From: Apostichopus japonicus
Lineage: Eukaryota; Echinodermata; Holothuroidea; Aspidochirotida; Stichopodidae
Length of the DNA stretch: 64,000 nt
Assembly: GCF_037975245.1 (NCBI RefSeq)
Contig: NC_092580.1
Span: 3,572,501-3,636,500 of the forward strand
Reading direction: 5' to 3'
The number at the start of each line of letters is the position of its first letter. Position 1 is the stretch's first letter. Shown here piece after piece: positions 11,613-22,600 of the stretch. A program made the translations under genes and the position numbers. Under the pieces are notes generated by a model, which ran no database searches, was not told where the DNA came from, and saw nothing but the letters and a program-made list of their open reading frames with translations.

Positions 11613-14600
11613 TCATTGCCCAAGCTTTGGCTTACCAAACCTGGTAGCCATAGACTTTGTCAGTATTTTCGTGAAAGTCACATCACCAAGCATGAGAGTT
11701 TTGCATTTTTCTGAATTGGTCTTTAGAGTCAATTTATCAACTCTCTTGTCAGTCTTATCAAACTTATTCTCCATAACGCATTCTTCATAGACACCTTGAT
11801 TGAGTTCTCTGAAATATTGCAAGTCGCTTCCAAATGACGGACCATAATCTTGAACTTTCTTCCAAAAAGTCCGATTAAAATGGTTGTATAACAATACATC
11901 TCCTCGAGTCCATTGTCTTACCTGTTCCTTTAACTCGATATCTACTTTGAATCTATGACTGGCGCTTCTTACACCACGTGATAAGTATAAAATATCTTCA
12001 AATTCCCAACAGAGAAGTTTTCTCATTAAAATTAACGACTCGTCGTAATATTCTTGAATCATCACCAAATGAAAATCTCGATCAATTTCGAGTATTTTGT
12101 CTCGGATTATTGATTCATCTTCATCATTCCTGTGATCTAGGCCAAGATCATATAACATACCATTTCGACTCAGTTCCCAATGAGCGTAGCTCTTATTCTT
12201 ATAAAAAGACGCCGCATTTTCGATAAAGGTCTTAAACGGATTTGGTTTCTCCGCAATCTTCATTCCGCGATACATCTCGAAATAACCAAAAGCTGATTCT
12301 AATTGGTCCTCTGGCTTTCTTAAAATAGTGATATAGGTAGCGTTCGGAATAACAAAGTCCATTTCTTTCCTGTTATATCGGGCATGGTTTGTTAACATGT
12401 GAAACGTATTGTTGGTTAATCCGGGATACTTAGCAACTAACGCGCGTGTGAACGGCACGAGCGCGGAAAACACTTTCTCACCACCTCTAAACGCAAAAGT
12501 CAGATTACGGTAATAACCATACCTCTCAAATATCGCAGCTGTTGTTGTGCTAGCCGCTTTGTGAGTTTTTAGAAAAACTATACGAAATATTGGATCGCAA
12601 ATATTGTTTTCGGATGCGTTCAATGTTTCATCTTGAGAAGAATTTAAATACTTTGCATTGAATAAGTGGTATGGGTACGCCTTTGTGATGCCATCAGCTT
12701 CATGTGAACGGCCTATTGATAAATCTGTATCAGAAAGGTGACCTTCTTTGTATCCAATTACAGAAGAATACGAATACGAATTCCTACAAATAAGGAGAAT
12801 AAAAAGCAGAGAATAATTCAATATTCGCAAACATGGTTAAACATAAACTTCATTTAATATATAGCCATATCATATGGTTCACATATATGGTTAGAAACAT
12901 TGTTAAATTCAAGGTCATCTAAGTACACATTCTTTTCTAGTTTTATAAGAAAGTTACTATGTAAGGCATTGGTTCTCAAAGTGGCCACTACCGCCCCCCC
13001 CCCTCGGGGGCGCTGTGAACTTTCAGGGGGCGCTACAGAATCCACGGGCGATAGGGTGGCGCTGGCAAAGCTTACGGGGCGTTGGCATTACTTTGTGGGG
13101 AGGCCGGGAGGGCATGCATGCACTGGCGAGCTACAATGCTTGTTAGATATTTCTGAATTCTTGAGCAGAAACAAGAATTGCTTGAACTTCGTCGATCTAG
13201 TTTTGTCGTCGACTGCCGACGCAATATGAGTTATGCATATTAATTATATAGCATGCACTTAGTTTCCCCACAACGGTTTTTACAAATTCTCCTATTCGTG
13301 AAGTCTAAAAAGTGTCAACAATGAATGTTAGCGTTATGTTAAACTAGTCGTAAAAAAACACTCGACGTTTCCCCCGGGCATCAAACCATGACAAAACATG
13401 ACATTTTAAATTTCTATCATAACAAAAATGGACTCGATTTAGCAATGTCAGCTTAGAAAAGTATGATGTTTTATTACGTATTCGTGGAAAATCAGTCTGC
13501 GAATTGTTGACCAATTCCCAGAGACTTCCCGACATTAACATTATCCGACTGACAATGACACTTCAATTTTTTTAGAGCACATTAATTCTATCAGACTGCA
13601 TCTCCATTTAAAATCCCATAAAACTTCATTCCAGTTACATACTTCAGACATCCATTCCTGTCAGTATATAATATGGGTTCAACAATTGTAACTTTCGGTT
13701 TCTATACCAATTTCTTAAAATTTGCTTTATTTCCTTATGAAACTACAAAAATTGTGTGCGCTTCGCGCGCTGCTTGTCCTCTTTCGTCCATACTCGCTGG
13801 CACCTTTCTCCACTTTCACCATTAAATCAGGCTAATGGGGGGGGGGGGGGGGTACCATATAGTCTGTAATTTGGGGTTAGAAGAATTCATATAAAAAAGG
13901 CCCCTGATTTGTTCTTGTGAAAAATATATCAAACAAACCATTCCAATATTTGCGCGCTTTTCGTGCAGCATGAACGATTCTGGCTCCATTTTGTGTTCAT
14001 CGATTTTCCATTCCCGCAAACCAGGCGGGTGGTGCTGGGACAGGTCGTGCTTGAGCCCGTAATATGGTAACCCTTCTTTAACCCCTAGTTCAAACGTAAC
14101 CGACAACAACCCCATTATTTTCCTCTGTAACATATACCATACCAAACCGAATTCCAACAACCCTTCTTCAAATTACTTTTTGTAGCACCATATTGCATCT
14201 GAGGGCATTAAAATATTCAAAAACTTCCCAAAGGGGAGGGCCCTCCCCTATGACCCCTTCCCTCCCCCACGACATAAACATATACCACACCAAACCGAAT
14301 TCCAACAACCCTTCTTCAAATTACGTTTTGTAGCACCATATTGCATATGATGGCATTAAAATATTCAAAAATTTCCCAAAGAGGAGGGCCCTCCCCTATG
14401 ACCCCTTCCCGACGACACAAACAAACCCAGCTCTCCCAAATGCAAAAGTACCTTCCAGCATCTACGTCAATTTCGTGGATACGGTCAGTTGGAAAATAAT
14501 GAACCAGCAGATATTGGTTTTGTTCCCCTTCCCCACTTTCCAAACCCGAGGGGGGGGGGGCGCTGGGCAGATCCAATAGGGCAAAGGGGGGGCGGTAGAT

Positions 14601-14953
14601 CCAAACAGTTTGAGAACCACTGATGTAAGGTTTTTGTCTTGTTCGTATTTAACTTGTTTCTCACATGCCAACTTGTCCATGTCTATGTCATTTCGGCTTA
14701 GGTAGTGAGATAGTATAAATATATGAATTTTTTTGAGCATACACGTGGAAGAATTCGATGACGAATTGAACACATTACTGTACATGTTAACTGATAGTAT
14801 ATATAATTAAAAGCAAGAAAGAACTAACCACGAATAATAGTGTTGAATGTGTAGACAGGTGGTGACGATGGTGACTGCCGAGATGGCCACTACAACCAGC
14901 AGGGAAGTCCTTCCAGAGAAGAATACCACTTTGGGGTCTCGTAGTGTCATCAT
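11613..14953 (-). CDS. GAL3ST: Galactose-3-O-sulfotransferase-like gene 1 (two coding exons)
   Basis: Model: exon 1 14953-14829, intron 14828-12784, exon 2 12783-11613; 431 aa. Family role: Golgi type II enzymes transferring sulfate from PAPS to the 3-OH of galactose in glycolipids or glycoproteins. Visible: basic N-terminus, signal anchor at about residues 16-36, variable stem, the PAPS 5'-phosphosulfate loop FLKTHKAAST (about 112-121), NHARYN (174-179), the 3'-phosphate region ITILRKPEDQLESAFGY (about 193-209), and a family-like EYYDESLILMRKLLCWEFEDILY block (about 286-308). There are several N-glycosylation sequons. The exon 2 frame has no ATG before the PAPS loop, and its only near-start is TTG at 12830, so an upstream exon is required. 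The intron is phase 2, with donor GTG/GTTAGT and acceptor TTATTTGTAG, and completes a Trp codon. Substrate cannot be inferred. The paralogue at 19665-23919 has the same organisation. Confidence 0.88.
12967..14622. mobile_element. hAT-type non-autonomous DNA transposon in the intron of GAL3ST gene 1
   Basis: Left end CATTGGTTCTCAAAGTGG at 12967; right end (14622 inward, complement) CAGTGGTTCTCAAACTG. Both continue into CTACCGCCCCCC. The perfect 8-bp target duplication ATGTAAGG is at 12959-12966 and 14623-14630. CAGTGGTTCTCAA ends and 8-bp duplications are characteristic of hAT elements. The 1.66-kb interior has no transposase-like frame. It contains a ~142-bp direct duplication (from about 14149 and 14291) and GGGGG/CCCCC blocks. 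Confidence 0.9.
14829..14953 (-). other. Coding exon 1 of GAL3ST-like gene 1 (signal anchor)
   Basis: Begins with two consecutive ATG codons (14953 or 14950) after an in-frame TAG at 14959-14957. It encodes 41 residues starting MMTLRDPKVVFF, then a hydrophobic segment (SLLVVVAISAVTIVTT), ending HIQHYYS plus two bases (TG). A GTTAGT donor follows at 14828. Charge, length and hydrophobicity fit a type II Golgi anchor. The two spare bases match the phase needed by exon 2. No transcript evidence was available. Confidence 0.8.
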
Positions 14954-14974
14954 GCGCTAATGGAGTCACTCATT

Positions 14975-15037
14975 ATCTTGTCAACAAAAAAACAAAAACA
15001 AAACTGGGATATATAATTAGGGAGAAATATATATGCA

Positions 15038-15076
<39 letters not shown>

Positions 15077-15195
15077 TATATAGGCTATATATATATATAG
15101 GCTATATATATATATAGGCTATATACATATATATAGATATATATATATATTATAAATACATACCGTACATACATACACATACATAAATATACATA
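14975..15195. repeat. (TA)n microsatellite with GGC interruptions
   Basis: About 15030-15150 is almost pure TATATA, broken by TAGGCTATATATA repeats, then runs into TACATACATACA. Simple-sequence DNA immediately upstream of the first exon of GAL3ST gene 1. Confidence 0.9.
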
Positions 15196-16410
15196 TGTAC
15201 ATATGTATAAGGCCTAAACTTACGCCCATATCTGAGCCACACATAACTGCTTTTATCCGTCGTATAAGGGCCAGATATAGAAGTCTATGTTTAAGCCAGC
15301 TGGGTTTTTGTATATTAAAATATGAATTCTCGCGGGAAAAAGTACGGTACTCAACGTTATGTAACTTATGGTGAAAAGCTTTGACGTGGGCAGCTGCACT
15401 TTTTATCTCGAAAAATCAGCGCCACACTTTGTACCTGTGGTCTAGTCAATATTTTATGATATTAATGGCATAAATAAATATGATATTTGCACTTCAGGCC
15501 CTACTCCTTTCGTAAACCAGTAATTTGTTTCATTCAATATAGATAGGAACATATATTCTTTTGTGGAATCCATTAGCTTGATCTAGTTGAAGTACGTCCT
15601 ATAGTTTACTTTGCGACAAGTTTGTGTCAGAAGTTGGCCCTTAATAGTTCTGTTGTTGTTTAGTGGTATATGTGCCATTTGAAAGATTCTTCTTATGTAA
15701 GGTATAATATGTGTTATATTGTTTTAGTATTGATGCAATTAATTTTCTACTAGGAACATGATCGTAATTGGGTTAAGTTAATACCTAACTGATACTGTAT
15801 ATATGGTAGTCAATTATGACTGGAACGTCGGCTAGATGGGTACCGTACTATATATATATAACGTTTGCTGTTTACTGGAAACTTATTGCACTTGTATTCA
15901 GCCGTATAGTAACAATTAATATTGCATTACTTGCATGTATACGGTATTCGAGATTGTCATTTAATAACTTAACCAACTAAATATAAAATATAATTTACTT
16001 ACAAGCTCACTTCACACATACAGTATAACTCAAACGTGCTCACTCGCTCACAAGTGTTGACCGGTCAACCATGCATCCGTATTCACTGCCTCATTGTCTC
16101 ATATTGTCAGTAGTTGGGTTTTGTCATAGGCCTACGTCACGAGTTGCATCATGGTTAGTGCCTGTTCCGGTATCTCGGTGCAGGTAAGGGACCCCCCCCC
16201 ATCCCTCTTTCAGCCAAAGAACCCTGCTCCTCTTAAGACGAACTTGTGCCGCGGGTGGAAGTGTTGAACCTAGGGTTACACGTTGCTCTTGTAAAGATTG
16301 GTCTGGACCTATTGATATCATGGGTAATATTTTAAAATTGCATGAATGAACCGTGTATCATAATTGTGAACACCGTATATATAACCAGAAAGCAAGTGAT
16401 TCCATGCCAC
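15196..16410. other. Intergenic DNA, possible promoter side of GAL3ST gene 1
   Basis: Lies upstream of the minus-strand gene that starts at 14953. No CpG-rich promoter, TATA box at a decisive distance or coding frame could be recognised. There is a C8 run at about 16192. Confidence 0.3.
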
Positions 16411-16414
16411 AATT

Positions 16415-17100
16415 TTTGTAGGCTTTGCAGCTTTGGCATCTATTGGATTTACATGGTTTTAAGACATTGACTTCAACAAAATGGAGTGCGTTTATTGCGG
16501 ATCTACTTGCGAGGTGTATGAATTAATGCAACATTTAAATTTGGGGGGGGGGGGGCATTTGTGTTTACAAGGCTTTCAGACTTTGGCATCTGTTAACATC
16601 AAAGAACCTCTAACCTACTTATCAAAACACAAGCTTTTATTTTCTTTTAAAGGCCATCGCATTTATAAAATGTCCAGTCTTTGACTGCTGCTGACCTCAA
16701 ATATTATCAATTTGCCCCCCCCCCCCCCCCATATATATGCATGATGGTACTTACTAAGATGGATCTGCACCTAAGAAGTTCATGCAGGTTGATGACTTTT
16801 AGGAGTTATTGTGGTTTTAAGTCTCTCAGACTTTGACCGCTGTAATCTCAAGTGACCTTTGACCTAATTAAGAAACAATGTTTCTTGCACTAATTCAATT
16901 GGATCTACGTAAAAACAAATGAAGTACATCCAACCGTTACTTTAGAGTTATTATGTTGTTATGATTTACATTTTGACCTCTGGTGACCTCAAATGAACTT
17001 TGACCTCCTTAAAATGCAGTAGGTTTTTGTATTGATCAAACTGGGTCTGTTAACCAAGTAAAAATTAGCTTACTTTCTGTACTTCTACTGACCTCACCAT
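16415..17100 (+). repeat. Degenerate tandem repeat with TGACCTC / TTTGACCT motifs
   Basis: Units contain GGTTTTAAGTCTCTCAGACTTTGACC followed by TGACCTCAAATGACCTTTGACCT-like text, decayed between copies (about 16445, 16565, 16675, 16830, 16970). TGACCT is the complement of the nuclear-receptor half-site AGGTCA, and the spacing repeats. It is the opposite-strand counterpart of the blocks at 45960-46560 and 49630-50180. Confidence 0.6.
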
Positions 17101-17216
17101 TGAATTCAAAAAATTCAAAATTCAAAAAAGAAAGTAAAATGTTGCACTCTGGTGCATATTTAGATTGTTATATTAGTCTATAACTAGTCCTTGACGTAAA
17201 ACAGTGCTTACAAAAG

Positions 17217-17700
17217 CTCATGTTTTGGCAGACCCGTAGCCATGCAAGGGGTGGGGCGAAGGGGGCGACCGCCCCCCCCCCCTTGAGCATATTTTTTTTA
17301 ACGTTTTTATGATATCGCTAGTAATTTCAAATAGAAAATGCTTAGATGCAACTTGCAAGGCCTGGGAAGTGCCATTTCCAGCGATCTGGGAGGCATTTTC
17401 AGCCAAAATGTTCTTGTACGCTTCGCGCCAACTTATGGTGGCGCTAAGCTTAGATAGTTTCCAATGCCGAATCTACGGCTCTGATAATTTGCCTACAGGT
17501 TCGCCCCTCCCTTGGCAAATTCCTCGCTACGCGTCTGTGTTTTGGAGGTTAGAAAAAAGGGTAGACACCCGAAGGAGTGATCTAATTGCTCCCAACTGAA
17601 TGTAAAAATATCCTAACTGAGCTCTTTACCCCCGACTGAAGGTGGAGGTGGTTTGGGACCCGTGGCCCTACTGTCCCCCTTTGCTCACGCCACCGAAAAG
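17217..17700 (+). repeat. GC-ended dispersed element (GGGGGC ... GCCCCC family), copy 1
   Basis: Starts near GACCCGTAGCCATGCAAGG, continues into GGGGGCGACC and a C11 run, and ends in a GTCCCCCTTTGCTCACGCCACC segment. Similar CGTAGG/GGGGGC starts occur at 34125, 38387 and 61488. No coding frame. Confidence 0.45.
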
Positions 17701-17891
17701 TAACAAAATTCAATTTGAGTGCAAGTTACATGTACAGCACATTGCGGCTTGTTCATGGCAAGTTGCGATGTGAATGTAATAAATATTTCGTCATCATATG
17801 TTTCTCATTACTGGCTCACAACCTCACACTACATACGTGGACAGAGAAAAATTTATCCGTACAAGGGTTACGTGTAATATCAAGTATATCA

Positions 17892-18110
17892 CAGGAGTGT
17901 TAGCTCAGTGGTTAACGCCGGTGCCTTTCTATCATAAGGTCCCCGGCTCGAGTCACTCCAAGATTCATGTATGGTAGACAATTGACAATTCATAATCATG
18001 TACGTTAACATATGAATCTAAGAGACTGAATTCCGTCAGCTTGCGGCTTTGATAAGCCAATGAGGAAGTTCACGAGTTTTTGCTTGCAGCAGGATCTATT
18101 AAAAAATACA
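17892..18110 (+). mobile_element. tRNA-derived SINE, copy 2
   Basis: Same family as 11361-11600. It has the best A box in the window (TTAGCTCAGTGGTTAA) and the B-box-like CTCGAGTCACTCC. The body lacks a few bases of the consensus. It ends GCAGGATCTATTAAAAAATAC, then a TATG microsatellite begins. Confidence 0.85.
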
Positions 18111-18171
18111 TATACGTATCACTGACTGTGTATGTATGTATATGTATGCATGTATGTATGTATGTATATGT

Positions 18172-18252
18172 GATCTTCCCGCAAGTAGGAACTCGCGAAA
18201 GAAGCCATGGAGGCTTATAGACTCGCAAGCTGACCGAAGCCAATCTCTCGGC
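18172..18252 (-). mobile_element. Partial SINE in inverted orientation, copy 3
   Basis: GATCTTCCCGCAAGTAGGAAC ... GCAAGCTGACCGAAG is the reverse complement of the 3' half of the SINE consensus. It faces copy 2 across a ~60-bp TATG/TACA microsatellite and could pair with it. Confidence 0.75.
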
Positions 18253-18757
18253 ACACATCCATTTAACAGTGACGGTAAAGCATACGGTTAGATTCGAGAA
18301 TGCAGTCCGGTACAGTTGAACCATGGAACGGTCAATATTTGAGTAAAAAGTTAATTTCTTCATGAGCAAGTCAGCTGTTAAATACTGTAACGTTAGGCCT
18401 ATGCCATAGAGCAGAATATAAGAACTTGTATTCTGCTCTATATGATCCTATGCGTATAAGGCTATATATCATTATGCCGCCATGTCCAGAACACATCGAA
18501 CTAACATACCTACAACAAAACATGCTGCAATGCCCCTTTGAATTTGCGGCCGGAATTTTAAAAAGAAACACTTGAGCAAATAATATATCAAACTTACTTT
18601 GTAACGAAATCTCCACAAATAATGGTACTAGAACACTGATTGCAAAGATATTACAAACAATTGCGAGGTCTGAAAAGATTTGTACTTGTACTACGTACTA
18701 GTTGTGCGAAAATATTTGATATTGTTTCGAAATGTCTTTTCAATAAAGAAATCATTG

Positions 18758-19005
18758 GTACGGTGGCTTAATATAGACATAGGAAAGAAAAAAATTGAGG
18801 TTTTTCTTGTATTTTTCTTTTCTTTTTTTTTAAGTCAAAATTTTGAGATAAAGAATCAAAATTTTGACTTATGAAGTCAAAAACAAAAGTCAACATTTTC
18901 AGATCAAAAGTCAAAATTTTGAGATAAAAATATATATATAAAAAAATAAAAATTTTGAGATTTGGGTCACTGAATTTGTTTTTATGTCTCTATTAAGCCA
19001 CCGTA
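18758..19005. mobile_element. Small TIR element with TCAAAATTTTGA palindrome array
   Basis: Left end GTACGGTGGCTTAATATAGA at 18758; the right end, ending at 19005-19006, is the near-exact inverse (TCTATTAAGCCACCGTAC). CATTG flanks both ends (18753-18757 and 19006-19010), a probable target duplication. The ~250-bp interior repeats AGTCAAAATTTTGAG-type palindromes. No coding capacity. Confidence 0.8.
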
Positions 19006-19586
19006 CATTGGCTTTAATATATGTGAGAGATTTTATACACTAACATCATATATTCGCTGTCGCGCGTTCTGATCAATCAGGTTTGACCTCTGCAAATACA
19101 CAAATGTGATATTTGAGGAAGATTTCAAAGGAAGAAACAGAGTTGGAGCAGGAAGCTGTTATGGAACAACTCTCTGGTTGGCGCCGTTTCTGATTTATTT
19201 AGCAATAAGAATATGTGGAGCTCAGTTATATTACGTAGTTAAATCAGACAGCAAAACTGCAGTGAGGTTTCGATGATGTCTTATGAATATATGACTGATA
19301 TATGGTTGTTGCGTAAAGCCAGGATTAACAACATATACTTCAATCCAAGTAATACAGGGAAAAAGCATTGAGATATGACAAACAATATTCACATTCACGA
19401 AACAACTAATGTGCAAATGGAAATCGGTTGGTGAAACCCAAGCACCCTAAGCCGAGAAAAAAATGTCAATTAACAATGTCTCCAAAACGTCAAATTATTG
19501 TTTCTTGTAATGTTAATGAATTTTGCTCGGGAAATTGTTTACATCAATGACGTTACTTAAAACACATACAATGCCAATATTGCGCA

Positions 19587-19592
19587 TTTATT
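19587..19592 (-). promoter_or_regulatory. Candidate polyadenylation signal of GAL3ST gene 2
   Basis: AATAAA on the minus strand, about 73 bp beyond the TAG at 19665-19667. Position and hexamer fit a short 3' UTR; there is no transcript support. Confidence 0.5.
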
Positions 19593-19664
19593 CCTTACTT
19601 TTTTTTTTCTTTTTTTTTGGGGGGGGGGTTGATTTTTGGGTTTTTGTGTGAAATGTTGATACTT

Positions 19665-22600
19665 CTAAGATTCCCACGATCCCTTTTCCAAGCCAAATCG
19701 TTCAATCATTGACGTTCTTATCATTGGCGTATAATTCACATCGGCCATTATTATTCTTGAGCATCGCTCTGTCTCGTTCTTCAGCACATACTTCTTCTCC
19801 CTTCTGTCCCTGCCGTCTGTTTTATTGGGACTGATGCATTCTTTGAAAATAGCATGATTTAATCCTCGAAATGTCTCCAAATCGGTATCAAATGTCGCGC
19901 CATAATCATCAATCTTCTTCCACAGGGACTGGTTGAAATGATTGTATAGCATGACGTCACCCATGTTCCAAGTTTGCATCTTTCGAACTAGACTTTCGTC
20001 TTTGAGGTATCGATGACTGGTACTTCTTACTCCGGCAGGGATATATAAGATATCTTCAAAGTTCCAACATAGAAGTTTCTTCATTAGTACTAACGATTCA
20101 TCATAATATTCACTGATCATCACAAGATCAAAGTCTTTATCGATCTGATTGATAAACTGTTCGATAAAAGACTTGTTCTCTTGCATTTGTCGATCCAGAC
20201 CCAGGTCAAATAACTGACCATTGCGACTCAACTGCCACATATGGTATGTGTGGTTCTCGTAATATTTCATAGGATTTTCCATAAACGTCTGTAAAGGATG
20301 GTCATCCTTTGATAGATTCATACCTCTGTACATTTCAAAGTATCCAAAGGCCGATTCTAATTGGTCCTCCGGCCGTCGTATTATTGTGACGTAGGTTGCG
20401 TTTGGCACCACCAGGTCCATTTCTCCTCTGTTGTACCTCGCATGGTTAGCAAGCATGTCGAATGCCTTACCTCTCATTCCAGGGAAATTCAGAACATTCC
20501 TACGCGAAAATTTCGACGAAAATGATAAAATGTGGTTCCTTCCAACCGCAAAAGTGAGATTCCTATAATAACCATAGCGTTGGAAGAGGGATGCCGAAGT
20601 AGTGCTTGCTGTCTTGTGGGTCTTCAGAAACACAATACGTTGAATAGATTCGCACGGTTGAGCGTGTACAACGGCTAATTTCATAGAAGTTAAACTGTAC
20701 ATTGTACCATTTTCATCTGATCCGTTATGATGCCCGCTCGCAGATCTTATGGTGAGAAACTGTGAGATAACACTGCAAAGAAAGGAAGATATGATTGAAA
20801 ATGAATATTCTGGCATAAGATATTGCAACAATTATCTTAACGAAAACAGGAAATATATAAACACTGATTATGAAAAAAGCCATATCAAATATCTTGAGCA
20901 TATCTCGATGTGGAATTTTGACTGGCTGAATCCTGCCTTCCTGCGGGAAGTGGACACAGTTAGCGTCCTGTGATATCGTCATTGTAGCTTTGCTTTCCTC
21001 AGGCTGTTTTCCAATTTTTATTGGCTTATTTTTTTCCCTCTTTTTATTTAATAATGTTTACTTAGCTGTCAATATCCTCGGGTATTTTAGAATTAAATCA
21101 ATACGTAACTTATTTTGATAGAAATGTTATTTGCCTCGACATTGTGGATAAATGTATAAAACATTATAATGAAAATCAGAAACATTAATATTGTTGTTGA
21201 TTTTTCATCAAAATTTTTCAGCAATATGATACGTTTTTTTTTGGGGGGGGGGGGGGGCTGATCTGTCAATGCCATATTTAGAGATTCATTAAAGCGATAC
21301 TTATATGATAGAAACTTGATTATTTTTATTGTGGATAAATGATTGAATTATTACAACAAAATAGTCACAATTTTACCACCCAATTACAGCATTCAATCTG
21401 CTATTGCCATGCAGTTGTATTTGCAAAATATGATCAAAGTAATTCATATCTTTGTCGTGCAAAATGTTATAAGGATGTGGCTTACTAAGATGCAGAAAAT
21501 GTCCAGTAATATAGTTAACACAATCAACCTGCAGCCACTGGGATATAAAATCAAGAGGTACACAAATAAAGGCTATTATCATTCTTGGCCGTATCACTTT
21601 AGAATTTGGAATTTTTATTTTTATTTATTTATTTATTTTTAGAATTTTATAAGTGCTGTAATATTTTCCAAAAGGTACATCTCTGGATTATACTCACACA
21701 TCGATGGGTTGTTCACTAGGAAAATGAAGTATCTGAGTACATGTCAAAATACTGGAGGGAAGGAGGAAGGGTTCGTGGTCGTGGATTCGTTAAAGGAATG
21801 TGAGCAAATTGTCATTATGGTTGGAAAAGTAGTGAGGGCGCTCCATGATAACTCACAACCTTCAACAAAAGAGATTTCTCTTTTGTGCGCTATTCCATAT
21901 TAAATTGGGTAAAACGTATAGAAACCCCTGCTTAATCCACTGCTACTTTGTAAAGACGTCAAGATCCCTAATTAAGATCTCACCGATTACTGTTGTAGTT
22001 ACATGAAGTTGAACAGTTTTGAAAAAAAAATTATACAATAATGGGAAATATAATTAAATTGCGAACAATTTGGAGAAACTCGGTTGGAAATACAAAATTC
22101 ACAATATACTTTATTGGTCGTGAAAACTTTCGATTTAATGGCATTTTGCAGTGTCTGGTTAGCGCCTTCGAACAACTATTGTTGACATGGCGCTATATAA
22201 ATGTTATCTTAATTGTCGGATTGATTGATTGACTGATATAGCAAATATTACAATGTTGACATTTCAAGTAGACTTAATTGACCACCACGTCAGCGAGATA
22301 TCGCGTTCACTGTCAGTTCTAAATTGTAAGTGGGATCCTTGTCTAAATGGCCGTTAAAGCGGTATTCCGTCTAAAATGGCTGAAGCTGATTGCATAATCT
22401 AATGGCTGCCAATGTTCTGCAGCTTTAAAGGGGCATACTGTGATGTTGAAATTTTCTTCCCAAAGTGACGAATACAAACCATTGACTGTGATCATAACGC
22501 CGTGTCCCTTTAATACATAGACTGAACGTAACAAACTATGCTTAGTCAATCATTAAAAACTATATTGAAATGTAACAGCAAACGGCACCGCAAACCAGCT

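Noticed and set aside
11613-12830. Treating exon 2 of GAL3ST gene 1 as a complete intronless gene starting at 12830
   Set aside because: The start there is TTG with a stop nine bases upstream (12839-12837), and a splice acceptor lies at 12784; the anchor exon at 14829-14953 explains the missing N-terminus.
13822-14785. Open frames inside the hAT element as transposase remnants
   Set aside because: No hAT dimerisation or DDE-like pattern; frames cross poly-G/poly-C runs and the internal duplication.
11361-18110. tRNA genes at the A-box/B-box hits
   Set aside because: The tRNA-like heads cannot form a complete cloverleaf, are followed by a fixed unrelated body and simple tail, and occur in several near-identical copies: SINEs.
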